In this document: piece after piece, positions 40,072-47,284 of the stretch
Position numbering within the stretch: the stretch's first letter is position 1
Layout: every line of letters starts with the position of its first letter
Source of the DNA: Levilactobacillus brevis
GTDB taxonomy: Bacteria > Bacillota > Bacilli > Lactobacillales > Lactobacillaceae
NCBI GenBank assembly: GCA_003666485.1
Contig: CP032931.1
Coordinates: 1,302,001 to 1,366,000, forward strand
Direction: 5' to 3'
Length of the DNA stretch: 64,000 bases
Made by a program: the position numbers and the translations under genes
Notes under the pieces: model-generated
What the model was told of the DNA's origin: nothing
Databases searched by the model: none
What the model saw: the letters and a program-made list of their open reading frames with translations, nothing else

Positions 40072-40357
40072 ATGTATAGACATGTAATCGCCTATTCAGT
40101 GTACCCGGGTGGGGCCTACGCCTACCATTTTGCGACAAAAGGGGACTGCTACTAGTAAAGCCATTGCGCGGCTAGGTCAACACGAACGAGACGCCGACCA
40201 TCACTATGGTCTTCACGTCTTTAATACTGAAGCGGCCAGCTTTGCCTCAGTTCAGGCCATGGACCCGTATTTTGAAGGGTGCCTAGAGATCACTGACTTG
40301 GACGAGTTCTTTGACTTTTACCGACGCGTTCATACGCCGCAATCGCAGCAGGGATAA
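40072..40357 (+). pseudogene. Small gene interrupted by a frameshift
   Basis: ATG 40072 has a good ribosome binding site (AAAGGGTG) inside the end of the preceding gene and opens a frame that stops after 27 codons (MYRHVIAYSVYPGGAYAYHF and on). A second frame covering the same region reads on to 40357 (…YGLHVFNTEAASFASVQAMD…) but has no start signal of its own. A one-base change in AAAAGGGG (40138-40145) would join them into a ~95-residue protein. This could be a decayed gene, phase variation or a sequencing error. I do not recognise the product. Confidence 0.55.
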
Positions 40358-40423
40358 GCTCGTACGCAAAGAAAGAACATCACAGATGTACACGCATTTA
40401 AGGCGATACGCCGTTTAGAACAC

Positions 40424-40465
40424 AAAAACACGTCTCGGACCAACCATCGGTCTGAGGCGTGTTTG
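40424..40465. terminator. Bidirectional terminator
   Basis: AAACACG and CGTGTTT with inner CTC/GAG and ACC/GGT arms form a hairpin between convergent genes; A and T tracts flank it. Confidence 0.75.
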
Positions 40466-40470
40466 CGTTG

Positions 40471-40908
40471 TTAGAGAGTTTTCCGCAGCGTCACGACCGG
40501 CGCACCGTCCTCATCGAAGGGAGCGCCGGCCGCGTGATAGCCGCAGCGTTCGTAAAAAGTCTGAGCCGTGAGTTCGCCGTCGATCAGGCCGGTCGTAAAG
40601 CCGTGGGTGCGGGCCCACGCTTCGCCAGTGCGCAACACCTGGCGACCGATCCCTTGTCCACGAAGGGCTTGGCTGGTACAGACGCGGCCAAAGCGCATTT
40701 CCGTGGGTGATTGGGGTTCTAACCGCAGTGTTCCCACCGGCAGTTCTGGCCGTTGGTAGGCGACCACGTACAGCCGGTCCGGCGTATCGCGGTCATCGAA
40801 TTCGACGTCGCGAGGAATCCTGCGTTCCGTGACAAAGGTGGCTTGGCGTAAGACTAGGGCCGCCGCGTGGTTGAAGGAGCGTTTGAAATCACAAATTCCA
40901 TGGGGCAC
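40471..40908 (-). CDS. GNAT family N-acetyltransferase
   Basis: The 145-residue protein probably starts at GTG 40908, three bases after the stop of the ABC ATPase gene and without a strong ribosome binding site, so translation is likely coupled. The acetyl-CoA motif is VCTSQALRGQGIGRQVL (RGQGIG), and YERCGYHAAG follows as motif B. The length and layout fit small GNAT enzymes of the ElaA/YjcF kind. It is the last gene of the Trp-leader operon; a link between the acetyltransferase and amino acid import is possible but not shown. Confidence 0.83.
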   Translation of the reverse strand: MPHGICDFKRSFNHAAALVLRQATFVTERRIPRDVEFDDRDTPDRLYVVAYQRPELPVGTLRLEPQSPTEMRFGRVCTSQALRGQGIGRQVLRTGEAWARTHGFTTGLIDGELTAQTFYERCGYHAAGAPFDEDGAPVVTLRKTL

Positions 40909-40911
40909 CGC

Positions 40912-41682
40912 CTATTCAATCTCGGCGAAGAAGCTGTAGAGCTGTTCGCTGGTCAGGGCTTGCTTGTCGGCACCGGCCACATCGTAGGTCACCTGACCGT
41001 GGTGTAGAACGATTAGCCGGTTGCCGTACGTCAGGGCATCTTCCATGTGGTGGGTGATCATTAAGCAGGTCAGCTTGTCCTGAGAGACGCGTTCATTGGT
41101 CAAATGCATCAGGTCCTGACCCGTCCGGGGATCGAGGGCCGCTGTATGTTCGTCCAGCAGTAAGATCTCGGGGCGTTTCAGCGTGGCCATCAAGAAACTC
41201 AAGGCCTGCCGTTGCCCACCGGAGAGGTTACCGGTCGCTGTGGTCAGCCGTTGGTCGAGGCCGTTGTGCATGGTGGCCGTCAATTCCTGGTAGTGGGCCA
41301 GGTGGTGTTTGAGTCCCCGTGGCATCAGTCCGCGGCGTTGGCCCCGCCGTTCAGCCAGCAATAGGTTCTCAGCGACCGTCATCCGTGGTGCCGTCCCCAA
41401 TTTCGGGTCTTGGAAGACGCGGGCCAAGAAGCGCGTGCGTTTTTCCACCGATTCGTGGGCAATGTCGTGGCCATTTAACAGGATTTGGCCGCTATCAATG
41501 CTAAGGTCGCCGCCAATCGCGTTGAACAGCGTGGACTTGCCGGCCCCGTTGGAACCCAATACCGTGATGAAATCCCCGGCATTGATGGTTAAGTTAAGCT
41601 TATTTAAGATCGTAATTTCTTCGGTCGTGTTGCGGTTGACCTTCAACACGACGTTTTTTAATTCGAGTAGTGGTTTAGTCAT
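40912..41682 (-). CDS. ABC transporter ATP-binding protein, TrpXYZ-type operon 1
   Basis: The 256-residue ATPase has Walker A GSNGAGKST, signature LSGGQRQALSF, Walker B ILLLDEHTAALDP (Glu replaced by the EH pattern common in this subfamily) and switch His in MITHHMEDAL. It starts inside the end of the permease gene (8-bp overlap). With the permease and binding protein upstream it forms an importer of the PF04392-associated type; streptococcal relatives are annotated TrpXYZ, tryptophan transporters. A close paralogue lies at 48183-48953. Confidence 0.9.
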   Translation of the reverse strand: MTKPLLELKNVVLKVNRNTTEEITILNKLNLTINAGDFITVLGSNGAGKSTLFNAIGGDLSIDSGQILLNGHDIAHESVEKRTRFLARVFQDPKLGTAPRMTVAENLLLAERRGQRRGLMPRGLKHHLAHYQELTATMHNGLDQRLTTATGNLSGGQRQALSFLMATLKRPEILLLDEHTAALDPRTGQDLMHLTNERVSQDKLTCLMITHHMEDALTYGNRLIVLHHGQVTYDVAGADKQALTSEQLYSFFAEIE

Positions 41683-42574
41683 TGGTATCCAACCCCCGTT
41701 TCAAAATGTGCTTGAAGTTCAGAACGCGCTTGAAGACCGGCAACATCATGCACAATGCCAAGATGATGGCGGAAATCAAGTTGAGGTCGTTGGCACTGAA
41801 TCCTAGCTTGAGGACCAGCAGTAAGACGAAGCGGTACAGGATACTGCCCAGCGTGACGGCGACCAGTCGTTGGTTCAGGGTCAAATCGCCAAAGGCCACC
41901 TCGCCAATGATGATGGAGGCCAGGGCGATGACGATGATGCCGATCCCCATGTTGACGTCGGCATAGCCGTTGTTTTGCGCAACTAGGGCACCGCCAAAGG
42001 CAATCAGGCCGTTAGAGACCATCAGACCCATGATCTTCATGTTATCAGTGTTGATGCCCAGCGAGCGGGCCATCGTTTGGTTATCTCCGGTCGCGATGAA
42101 GCCTTGACCGAGTTCCGTTTGTAAGAAATAAATGACAATACTGGTGATGACGACCATGACCACGATCCCCAGCGCGACGCTGTCGAAGTATTGTGGCAGG
42201 CCAGCCAGAAAGTGGTTCTTGAATAGCGTTGACTTTCCCAGCAGTGAGACGTTGGCGCGACCCATGATCCGTAGGTTGACCGAGTAACAGGCCGTCATGA
42301 CCAGGATACCGGCTAGCAGGATGGGGATGTGCCCCTTGGTGTAGAGCAGGCCGGTAATCAAACCGGCTAAGGCACCAACGACAAAGGCCAGTAGTGTGGC
42401 CAGTAGGGGATTCATCCCCTGGCTGATGGCGGCGACGGCGGTAGCGGCGCCGAGTGGGAACGTGCCTTCAACCGTCATGTCGGCGAAATCTAAGATTCTA
42501 AACGTCAGGAACAACCCAACGCCTAAGACGGCCCAGAGTAGGCCTTGCCCGATGGCAGATACTGCTAAACTCAT
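41675..42574 (-). CDS. ABC transporter permease, TrpXYZ-type operon 1
   Basis: The 299-residue protein has about eight to nine transmembrane segments of the BPD_transp_2 (branched-chain/ribose permease-like) type. Shared blocks with the paralogue at 47285 include TFRILD near the N-terminus, TGDNQTMARSLGI and AQNNGYADVNMGIG. The gene overlaps the binding protein gene upstream by 4 bp and the ATPase gene downstream by 8 bp, which indicates coupled synthesis of one importer. Confidence 0.9.
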   Translation of the reverse strand: MSLAVSAIGQGLLWAVLGVGLFLTFRILDFADMTVEGTFPLGAATAVAAISQGMNPLLATLLAFVVGALAGLITGLLYTKGHIPILLAGILVMTACYSVNLRIMGRANVSLLGKSTLFKNHFLAGLPQYFDSVALGIVVMVVITSIVIYFLQTELGQGFIATGDNQTMARSLGINTDNMKIMGLMVSNGLIAFGGALVAQNNGYADVNMGIGIIVIALASIIIGEVAFGDLTLNQRLVAVTLGSILYRFVLLLVLKLGFSANDLNLISAIILALCMMLPVFKRVLNFKHILKRGLDTND

Positions 42575-43566
42575 TTGAAGACCTCCCCGTGTGTTTTGGC
42601 TTCCTTGATCACGTCGGCTGGCAACGTGATACCCAATTTCTTGGCTTGTGATAAGTTGACGGTCATTTCACCCTGTTTTTCAAAGTGAATGGGGGTGGTG
42701 GCAGGATTCTTGCCCTTTAAAATGGCGGCGGTCATCTTACCCGTTTCCACGCCCAACTTGTACTGGTTGATGCTCAGTGTGGCCAGGCCACCCGCCTTGA
42801 CCATGGTGTCGACGGCTGGGAAGACGGGAATCTTCTTGGCATTGGCGGTCGAGACCAGCGTTTGCATCGCGCTGGCAACGGTATTGTCAGTTGGTACGTA
42901 GATGGCGTCGACCTGGCTGACCATTTGTTCCGCGACCTGGTTCAAGTCGTTGGTGCTGGCAATCGTGTAGGCCTTGAGCCGCACGTGTTCTTGCTTGCAG
43001 AGGGCGGCGAACTGGTGGTACTGCGCGGTGGCCGAGTCGTCAGAAGAGGTGTAAATGATTCCCAGCGTCTTCATGTTGGGCATGATCTTTTGGATCAATT
43101 TGAGCTGCGACTTCAACGGTGCCTGGTCGGACACCCCGGTCACGTTATTGCCGGGACGCGTGTTGCTCTTGACCAGGTCGGCGCCCTTCGGATCGGTGAT
43201 AGCACCGAGCACCACGGGGATGTTTGAACTGGCATTGGCCAAGGCTTGGGCGGCCGGCGTGGCAATGCCGATCATCGCATTGGCCCGTTCGTTGACGAAG
43301 CGCGCGCTCATGGTCTTCAGATTACTCTGATCGTTTTGGGCGTTTTGAAAATCAATCTTCACGTTCTTGCCTACGTGATAGCCCTCTTCGGCCAGCCCGT
43401 GGATGATGCCCTTGTGGATGGCGTCGAGCGCGGGGTGGGAGAGTAATTGTAAAATGCCGACGGTCGGCACGGTCTTTTGTTGCGCGGATTCGGGTCGGCT
43501 CTCCTGGACGAAGGCGAACCCGAGGAATAAGAGCAGAATCGCAATGAGTCCGTACATGCGTTTCAT
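42571..43566 (-). CDS. ABC transporter substrate-binding protein (PF04392 type), operon 1
   Basis: The 331-residue protein has an N-terminal hydrophobic segment (residues 4-19) but no lipobox Cys, so it is probably anchored by an uncleaved helix. This differs from the lipoprotein paralogue at 46299. The type 1 periplasmic-binding-like fold shows VGILQLLSHPALDAIHKGI, GIATPAAQALA and the TDN segment (YVPTDNTVASAM). By family it delivers tryptophan or another aromatic amino acid to the permease. It is the first structural gene after the Trp-codon leader and its terminator. Confidence 0.88.
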   Translation of the reverse strand: MKRMYGLIAILLLFLGFAFVQESRPESAQQKTVPTVGILQLLSHPALDAIHKGIIHGLAEEGYHVGKNVKIDFQNAQNDQSNLKTMSARFVNERANAMIGIATPAAQALANASSNIPVVLGAITDPKGADLVKSNTRPGNNVTGVSDQAPLKSQLKLIQKIMPNMKTLGIIYTSSDDSATAQYHQFAALCKQEHVRLKAYTIASTNDLNQVAEQMVSQVDAIYVPTDNTVASAMQTLVSTANAKKIPVFPAVDTMVKAGGLATLSINQYKLGVETGKMTAAILKGKNPATTPIHFEKQGEMTVNLSQAKKLGITLPADVIKEAKTHGEVFK

Positions 43567-43610
43567 GATAATAACCTCACTTTACTGGTTGGATTAGCGG
43601 TCAGTGATAC

Positions 43611-43640
43611 AAAAAGGGCACCCAGACCGGCTGGGTGCCC
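43611..43640 (-). terminator. Attenuator terminator before the binding-protein gene
   Basis: GGGCACCCAG and CTGGGTGCCC form a perfect 10-bp stem around a 5-base loop, with five T following on the minus strand. It lies 45 bp upstream of the binding-protein start codon, so it must be read through for the operon to be expressed. Confidence 0.85.
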
Positions 43641-43768
43641 AAATAAAAAGGGTCCGCAAAACCGGAATGATAACATCCGTGCGGGCCTTTTGCATCAGAA
43701 AAGTTAGCCGGCGCAGATGCGAGAATCGCTCTGGGAGCTCAAGTCGCATCAACACTGATGAGACTTGA

Positions 43769-43816
43769 TTACCGGCTTTGCCAACGTCCATTAAGTTCAA
43801 TGCTAGACAGTTGCAT
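43769..43816 (-). CDS. Leader peptide with Trp codon (15 aa)
   Basis: ATG 43816 follows AGAAGGA and encodes MQLSSIELNGRWQSR, stopping at TAA 43771-43769. The single Trp codon lies at 43783-43781, just before codons (AGC CGG) that can base-pair with downstream CCGGCT. It begins MQL like the Phe-rich leader at 45948. A one-Trp leader is weaker evidence than a Trp pair, so I keep the confidence moderate. Confidence 0.55.
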   Translation of the reverse strand: MQLSSIELNGRWQSR

Positions 43817-43884
43817 AACTTTTCCTTCTTTCCGTGATTGAATAAATTTAGTTTACGGCATCCTTTTCGGACCGTCAACCTTAA

Positions 43885-44269
43885 TTTGGTGTTTCGGTCA
43901 AATTTGGTAGAATTGCCGGCGTGAGGACTGGCTAGTTGCTGGGTTGGCGCGGGGTAAGACTCATGGTGATTTGTAGGCCCCGTTCGTCAACACAACCCTT
44001 TGTTAGAATATTGTTTTGATTGACTAATTTTGTCCGGGATAAAACGCACTGTACATTAAGTAATTGGCAGTAGGGCCTGATTGTGACATTAAAAATGTCT
44101 AGCAGTTAATTGTCGCATGGTTTAGACACGATTTTTGCGTTAGTCGCCGTGGATTTTGGTATACTAGACGGTAACAAATTGCGCTTGGCCGTGATGCTGA
44201 TGACTGGCATTAGCGGCGGTGCTCGAGGCTAACAGGCGCCTAGAAAATGAAAAAACAGGGGGCTACGCC
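43885..44269. other. Divergent intergenic region upstream of the DegV gene
   Basis: I see no gene, no family A or B copy and no clear riboswitch between the Trp-leader promoter and the DegV start. AT-rich segments near 44000-44130 probably include the DegV promoter. Confidence 0.4.
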
Positions 44270-45172
44270 ATGAAAATTGCAGTTTTAACAGACACGTCCG
44301 CAGGTATCGACTTTGAGGAGGCTCAGCAGCGCCATATCACGTTGCTGGCGGCGCCCATCATGTTTGGTAACCGACAATATCACGAATACCAAGACCTGAG
44401 CACGGCCGATTATTACCGGTTGTTGCGGCTGTCAAAATCCAAGAAAATGGTGCCGACCGCACCGCAGATTTCTATGAAGACTGTGCAAGCGGCTTGTGAC
44501 CGGCTGGCGCAGGATGGTGTGACTGACGTGATTGTCATCGGGCCGTCGCTGGGTATCTCTGGATTCGTCAACACGCTGGCGGCCTATGCGGCCAATATTA
44601 CCAGCGTGCACGTGTGGCCGTGGGATTCACGCGGCATTTTAACGACGATGGGCGAACAGGTCCGGTTGGCCGCCGCCTTGGTCGAACGCGGCGCCACGGT
44701 GGACCAAATTTTTGAACGACTGACACAACTGCGGGCCACTGCGCACAGTGGCTTCGTGGTCGATTCCATCAAGCCGCTGTTGCGGACTGGCGAAGTCAAT
44801 CCCAGCCACAGCCCCGGTAGTACGCCGCTGTTGGCGGGAAAACCCATGTTAATTTTTGACCCGTCAGGAAAGATGCGCGTTGCCGGCAGCGCCTTGCGGG
44901 TAAAGGGCGCTATGGCAGACTTTTCAGACGCCCTAGCAACGGACCTAGCGGGAGCGGCCCCGGTGAAGGCAACGATTCTAAACGCCGACCAACCGGAAGC
45001 CACGCAACGGTCGGTAGCCCGCGCTCAGAAGCGCTTTCCAACGGTCAAATTCGACGTGGCGCTAATTGGGCCAAGCTTCGGCGTTCACGTCGGGGATGGC
45101 GCAATGGGTCTGGCCTGGTGTCAGGACTACCGCAGCCTGTTAGAACCCGAAACTAACTTTAGTGACCAATAG
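44270..45172 (+). CDS. DegV family fatty-acid-binding protein
   Basis: The 300-residue protein starts at ATG 44270 (MKIAVLTDTSAG) behind AGGGGGC; the frame open to 44219 lacks a site. Family features are the N-terminal TDTSAGI, the TAPQIS segment and ISGFVNTLAAYA. DegV/FakB proteins hold a fatty acid for phosphorylation by FakA in the exogenous fatty acid pathway. The canonical SGT segment is altered here (LGISGF), so lipid preference may differ. No FakA is nearby, which is usual. Confidence 0.82.
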   Translation: MKIAVLTDTSAGIDFEEAQQRHITLLAAPIMFGNRQYHEYQDLSTADYYRLLRLSKSKKMVPTAPQISMKTVQAACDRLAQDGVTDVIVIGPSLGISGFVNTLAAYAANITSVHVWPWDSRGILTTMGEQVRLAAALVERGATVDQIFERLTQLRATAHSGFVVDSIKPLLRTGEVNPSHSPGSTPLLAGKPMLIFDPSGKMRVAGSALRVKGAMADFSDALATDLAGAAPVKATILNADQPEATQRSVARAQKRFPTVKFDVALIGPSFGVHVGDGAMGLAWCQDYRSLLEPETNFSDQ

Positions 45173-45293
45173 CGGGTGACGGACCAGTTTTAGTGAACAC
45201 TCGGTTAAGGAGAGGTCCACTGGCTGTCGCTAGATTTATGGTGGCGTCAGGGTTTACAGGGATAAATTAGTCTTTGAACGCCAAGTAGTCCGT

Positions 45294-45474
45294 GCTGACC
45301 GCCTGACCGTTCGCCAAATTTGGACCGTGACGCTGTGGGAAGGACCGGTCGAAGCCAAAGAGCGGTCTTCAACCTCGCTTCGAGCCAGAAACCGTGTCTC
45401 GAAGACGCCCGTTTCCAAGTAGGTCACTTGCAAACGCCCACGGCTGAGTCCAAATTTAGCTCACTCACGGCTAC
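45294..45474 (-). repeat. Family A structured intergenic repeat, copy A6
   Basis: Reverse orientation. The outer stem pairs 45316-45325 (AAATTTGGAC) with 45448-45457. The core is GGTCGAAG (45347-45354) with CTTCAACC (45367-45374). The second hairpin is CTTCGAG (45378-45384) with CTCGAAG (45398-45404), where most copies have CTTTGAG and CTCAAAG. Both arms changed together, which is direct covariation. Confidence 0.85.
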
Positions 45475-45535
45475 GTGACAGGTTGTTCACTAATGCGGAT
45501 GAACCTTGCCTTTTCAGCGAGGTTCCTGCCAATTT

Positions 45536-45568
45536 TGTGGTTGATCTCTGACAGCCGCAGGTGGTGGC
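45536..45568 (-). repeat. Fragment of family B intergenic repeat
   Basis: Read on the minus strand, CACCTGCGGCTGTCAGAG resembles the start of family B (CGCCTGCGGCTGCCGAGAG in B3). The rest of the element is missing. It sits between family A copies A6 and A7. Confidence 0.4.
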
Positions 45569-45654
45569 GTGAATTAGGTTAATGTTCACAATCTTTGTCA
45601 GCTGAGTATTACCAGGTGTTTTTGTACTTGCAACCTTTAGTGGAGAAACTAGTC

Positions 45655-45830
45655 GTAGCCGAGAGTGGAGCGAAACTAGGCTCAGCCGGGGAATTTACCA
45701 GCGGTTTTTGCTGATAAATTGGTGACTTTGAGACGTGTTCTTCGGCTCAAAGCAAGTCCTGAGACCGATCCTCAGGCTCAGGGCGTCCTCCCCCAGCGTT
45801 CCAGCCTAGCTTTCGCGCAACGGCAAGGCG
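45655..45830 (+). repeat. Family A structured intergenic repeat, copy A7
   Basis: Forward orientation. The outer stem is CTAGGCT (45676-45682) with AGCCTAG (45803-45809). The inner hairpin is AATTTACCAGC with GCTGATAAATT. The core is GTCCTGAG (45756-45763) with CTCAGGGC (45777-45784). It ends about 50 bp upstream of the Phe-leader promoter. Confidence 0.86.
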
Positions 45831-45947
45831 AATGACCAAACACAATGTGACAAAATGAGAATTAAATTAAAATTCAGGGTTGACAGTCTTATTTTTTCAT
45901 GGTTAACTGAAAGATGTAAATTGATAAATGAAAGGGAGATTGCCATT

Positions 45948-46010
45948 ATGCAACTTCATAACCGAACTCATTTAAATAGCCAATTTGCCTTTAGCTTTTT
46001 CTTTAGATAG
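45948..46010 (+). CDS. Phe-rich leader peptide (20 aa)
   Basis: ATG 45948 follows AAAGGGAG with a 9-base spacer and encodes MQLHNRTHLNSQFAFSFFFR. Six of the last eight residues before the final Arg are Phe or lie between Phe codons, much like the pheA leader of enteric bacteria. Stalling at these codons during Phe shortage would free downstream RNA for antitermination. It begins MQL like the Trp leader of the paralogous operon. Confidence 0.72.
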   Translation: MQLHNRTHLNSQFAFSFFFR

Positions 46011-46147
46011 CGTTTGTATTCACCTCGTTGGATACGAACGCGCCGCACAACTGCGTTTGTATCTATCGAATAGCTAAAGTTTTTCAGCATGAACTTAGCG
46101 CCAGATAGATACGGGTAATCTATCTGGAAAAGTATATCGGGCCCGAT

Positions 46148-46189
46148 AACACCAGGTAGATTCTACTCAGAATCTGTCTGGTGTTTTTT
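46148..46189 (+). terminator. Attenuator terminator before the binding-protein gene
   Basis: AACACCAGGTAGATTCT pairs with AGAATCTGTCTGGTGTT (17 positions, one G-U pair and one mismatch) around a 4-base loop, followed by TTTTT. It lies 110 bp upstream of the binding-protein start codon. Confidence 0.85.
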
Positions 46190-46298
46190 GTTTTCCTGGC
46201 ATTGGCCGGGGCGGCTTGGACGCAAGCCACTTGCGAAAAATTTGGTGAGATTTACCTAATTTAAATTTAAGCAGCACCACTCACAGGAGGAAATCACA

Positions 46299-47267
46299 AT
46301 GAAAAAATTATTAGCAAGTAGTCTCGCGTTACTCAGTCTCGGGTTGATTTTGGCCGGTTGTTCCAGCAAATCTAGCGCCAAATCGGGGAGCTTAAATGTC
46401 GGCATCCTACAGGTCGTGCAACACGGCTCGTTAGACGAGGCCCGGCAAGGCTTCAAGGCCGGCTTGAAGGCTGAACTCAGGGCCCATGGCAAGTCAACCA
46501 AGGTCACGTATCACTATTTAAATGCGCAAGGGGATCAGGCCAATTTGAACACTATGAGCCAGCAATTGGTTCAACAGAAGAATGATTTGTTGGTCGGCGT
46601 CGCTACGCCAGCCGCTCAGGCACTCGCCAAGAAGACGACCAGCACGCCAACGCTGGTCACGGCGGTCACGGATCTCAAGGCGGCCGGGTTGGTCAAAGCT
46701 AACGCCAAGCCACAGACCAACGTCAGTGGGACCAGTGATTTAACGCCGGTCGGTCTCCAATTGAAATTACTGAAGAGCCTGACCAAGGGCAACAAGCCAC
46801 TGGGCATCATGTACAATTCATCCGAAGAGAATTCCGTGCTCCAAGTGAAATTGGCGAAAGCCTACGCTAAGAAGCACCACTTAAACTTAAAGATTGTCAG
46901 CGCTACTAGCACCAACGACGTGGCCAGTGTCCTTGCTGGGTTAACGGGCAAAGTTTCTGGCTTGTACTTGCCAACCGACAACCTGATGGCCAGCGCCATG
47001 AAGACCATCGGGGCCAAGGCCAAAGCAGCGAACCTGCCCGTCGTCACCGGGTCGATCGAAATGGCCGAAGACGGTGGGACCGCGACTTACGGCATCAACT
47101 ACTACGACCTGGGCAAGCAGACCGGGAAGATGGCTTACAACGTCTTAGAGAAGCATCAAAAGCCACAAACCATGGCAGTTCAAACGTCCAAGAAGCTTCA
47201 CCTGTACATCAACCAGGCCAACACCAAGGCCATCGGCTTGAAGCCTAGTCAAATCACGAAACCTTAA
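46299..47267 (+). CDS. ABC transporter substrate-binding lipoprotein (PF04392 type), operon 2
   Basis: The 322-residue protein starts at ATG 46299 behind AGGAGGA. It has a lipoprotein signal with lipobox LAGC, so it is lipid-anchored outside the membrane. The fold matches the binding protein at 42571: VGILQVVQHGSLDEARQG, GVATPAAQALA, TDLKAAGLVKAN and YLPTDNLMASAM. By family it binds an aromatic amino acid; the Phe-rich leader upstream suggests phenylalanine. It is the first structural gene of the operon. Confidence 0.9.
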   Translation: MKKLLASSLALLSLGLILAGCSSKSSAKSGSLNVGILQVVQHGSLDEARQGFKAGLKAELRAHGKSTKVTYHYLNAQGDQANLNTMSQQLVQQKNDLLVGVATPAAQALAKKTTSTPTLVTAVTDLKAAGLVKANAKPQTNVSGTSDLTPVGLQLKLLKSLTKGNKPLGIMYNSSEENSVLQVKLAKAYAKKHHLNLKIVSATSTNDVASVLAGLTGKVSGLYLPTDNLMASAMKTIGAKAKAANLPVVTGSIEMAEDGGTATYGINYYDLGKQTGKMAYNVLEKHQKPQTMAVQTSKKLHLYINQANTKAIGLKPSQITKP

Positions 47268-47284
47268 GAAAGGGGCCACCTGTT

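Larger units (their letters stand above)
43603..43878 (-). promoter_or_regulatory. Putative Trp attenuator leader of TrpXYZ-type operon 1
   Basis: The minus-strand promoter is TTGACG (43873-43878), 17 bases, TAAACT (43850-43855). A 15-residue leader peptide with one Trp (43769-43816) follows. Downstream are a strong hairpin 43740-43767 (arms CAAGTC and GACTTG with inner CATCA/TGATG), CCGGCT (around 43706-43711) that can pair with AGCCGG inside the last leader codons (43772-43777), a 12-bp hairpin at 43645-43691, and a perfect terminator at 43611-43640. No T-box consensus is visible. The layout fits ribosome-mediated transcription attenuation by tryptophan. Confidence 0.65.
45880..46189 (+). 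promoter_or_regulatory. Putative Phe attenuator leader of TrpXYZ-type operon 2
   Basis: The promoter is TTGACA (45880-45885), 17 bases, TTAACT (45903-45908). A 20-residue leader peptide with six Phe follows (45948-46010). The Phe-codon run contains CTTTAGCT (45989-45996), which pairs with AGCTAAAG (46072-46079). GCGTTTGTAT occurs twice (46010-46019 and 46053-46062), and both copies can pair with ATACGAACGC (46032-46041). AATCTATCTGG (46117-46127) can pair either with 46101-46110 or with CCAGGTAGATT (46152-46162), the left arm of the terminator. These alternatives form a cascade of the kind that couples ribosome stalling to antitermination. Confidence 0.72.

Noticed and set aside
43594..43878. 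94-codon minus-strand frame upstream of the binding-protein gene
   Set aside because: It crosses the promoter -35 box, the leader peptide, several hairpins and a terminator in another frame. The short leader with a proper ribosome binding site explains the region better.
43603..43878. T-box riboswitch upstream of the TrpXYZ-type operons
   Set aside because: I found no GGGTGGNACCGCG-like T-box sequence or AG-bulge stem here or at 45880-46189; leader peptides are present instead.
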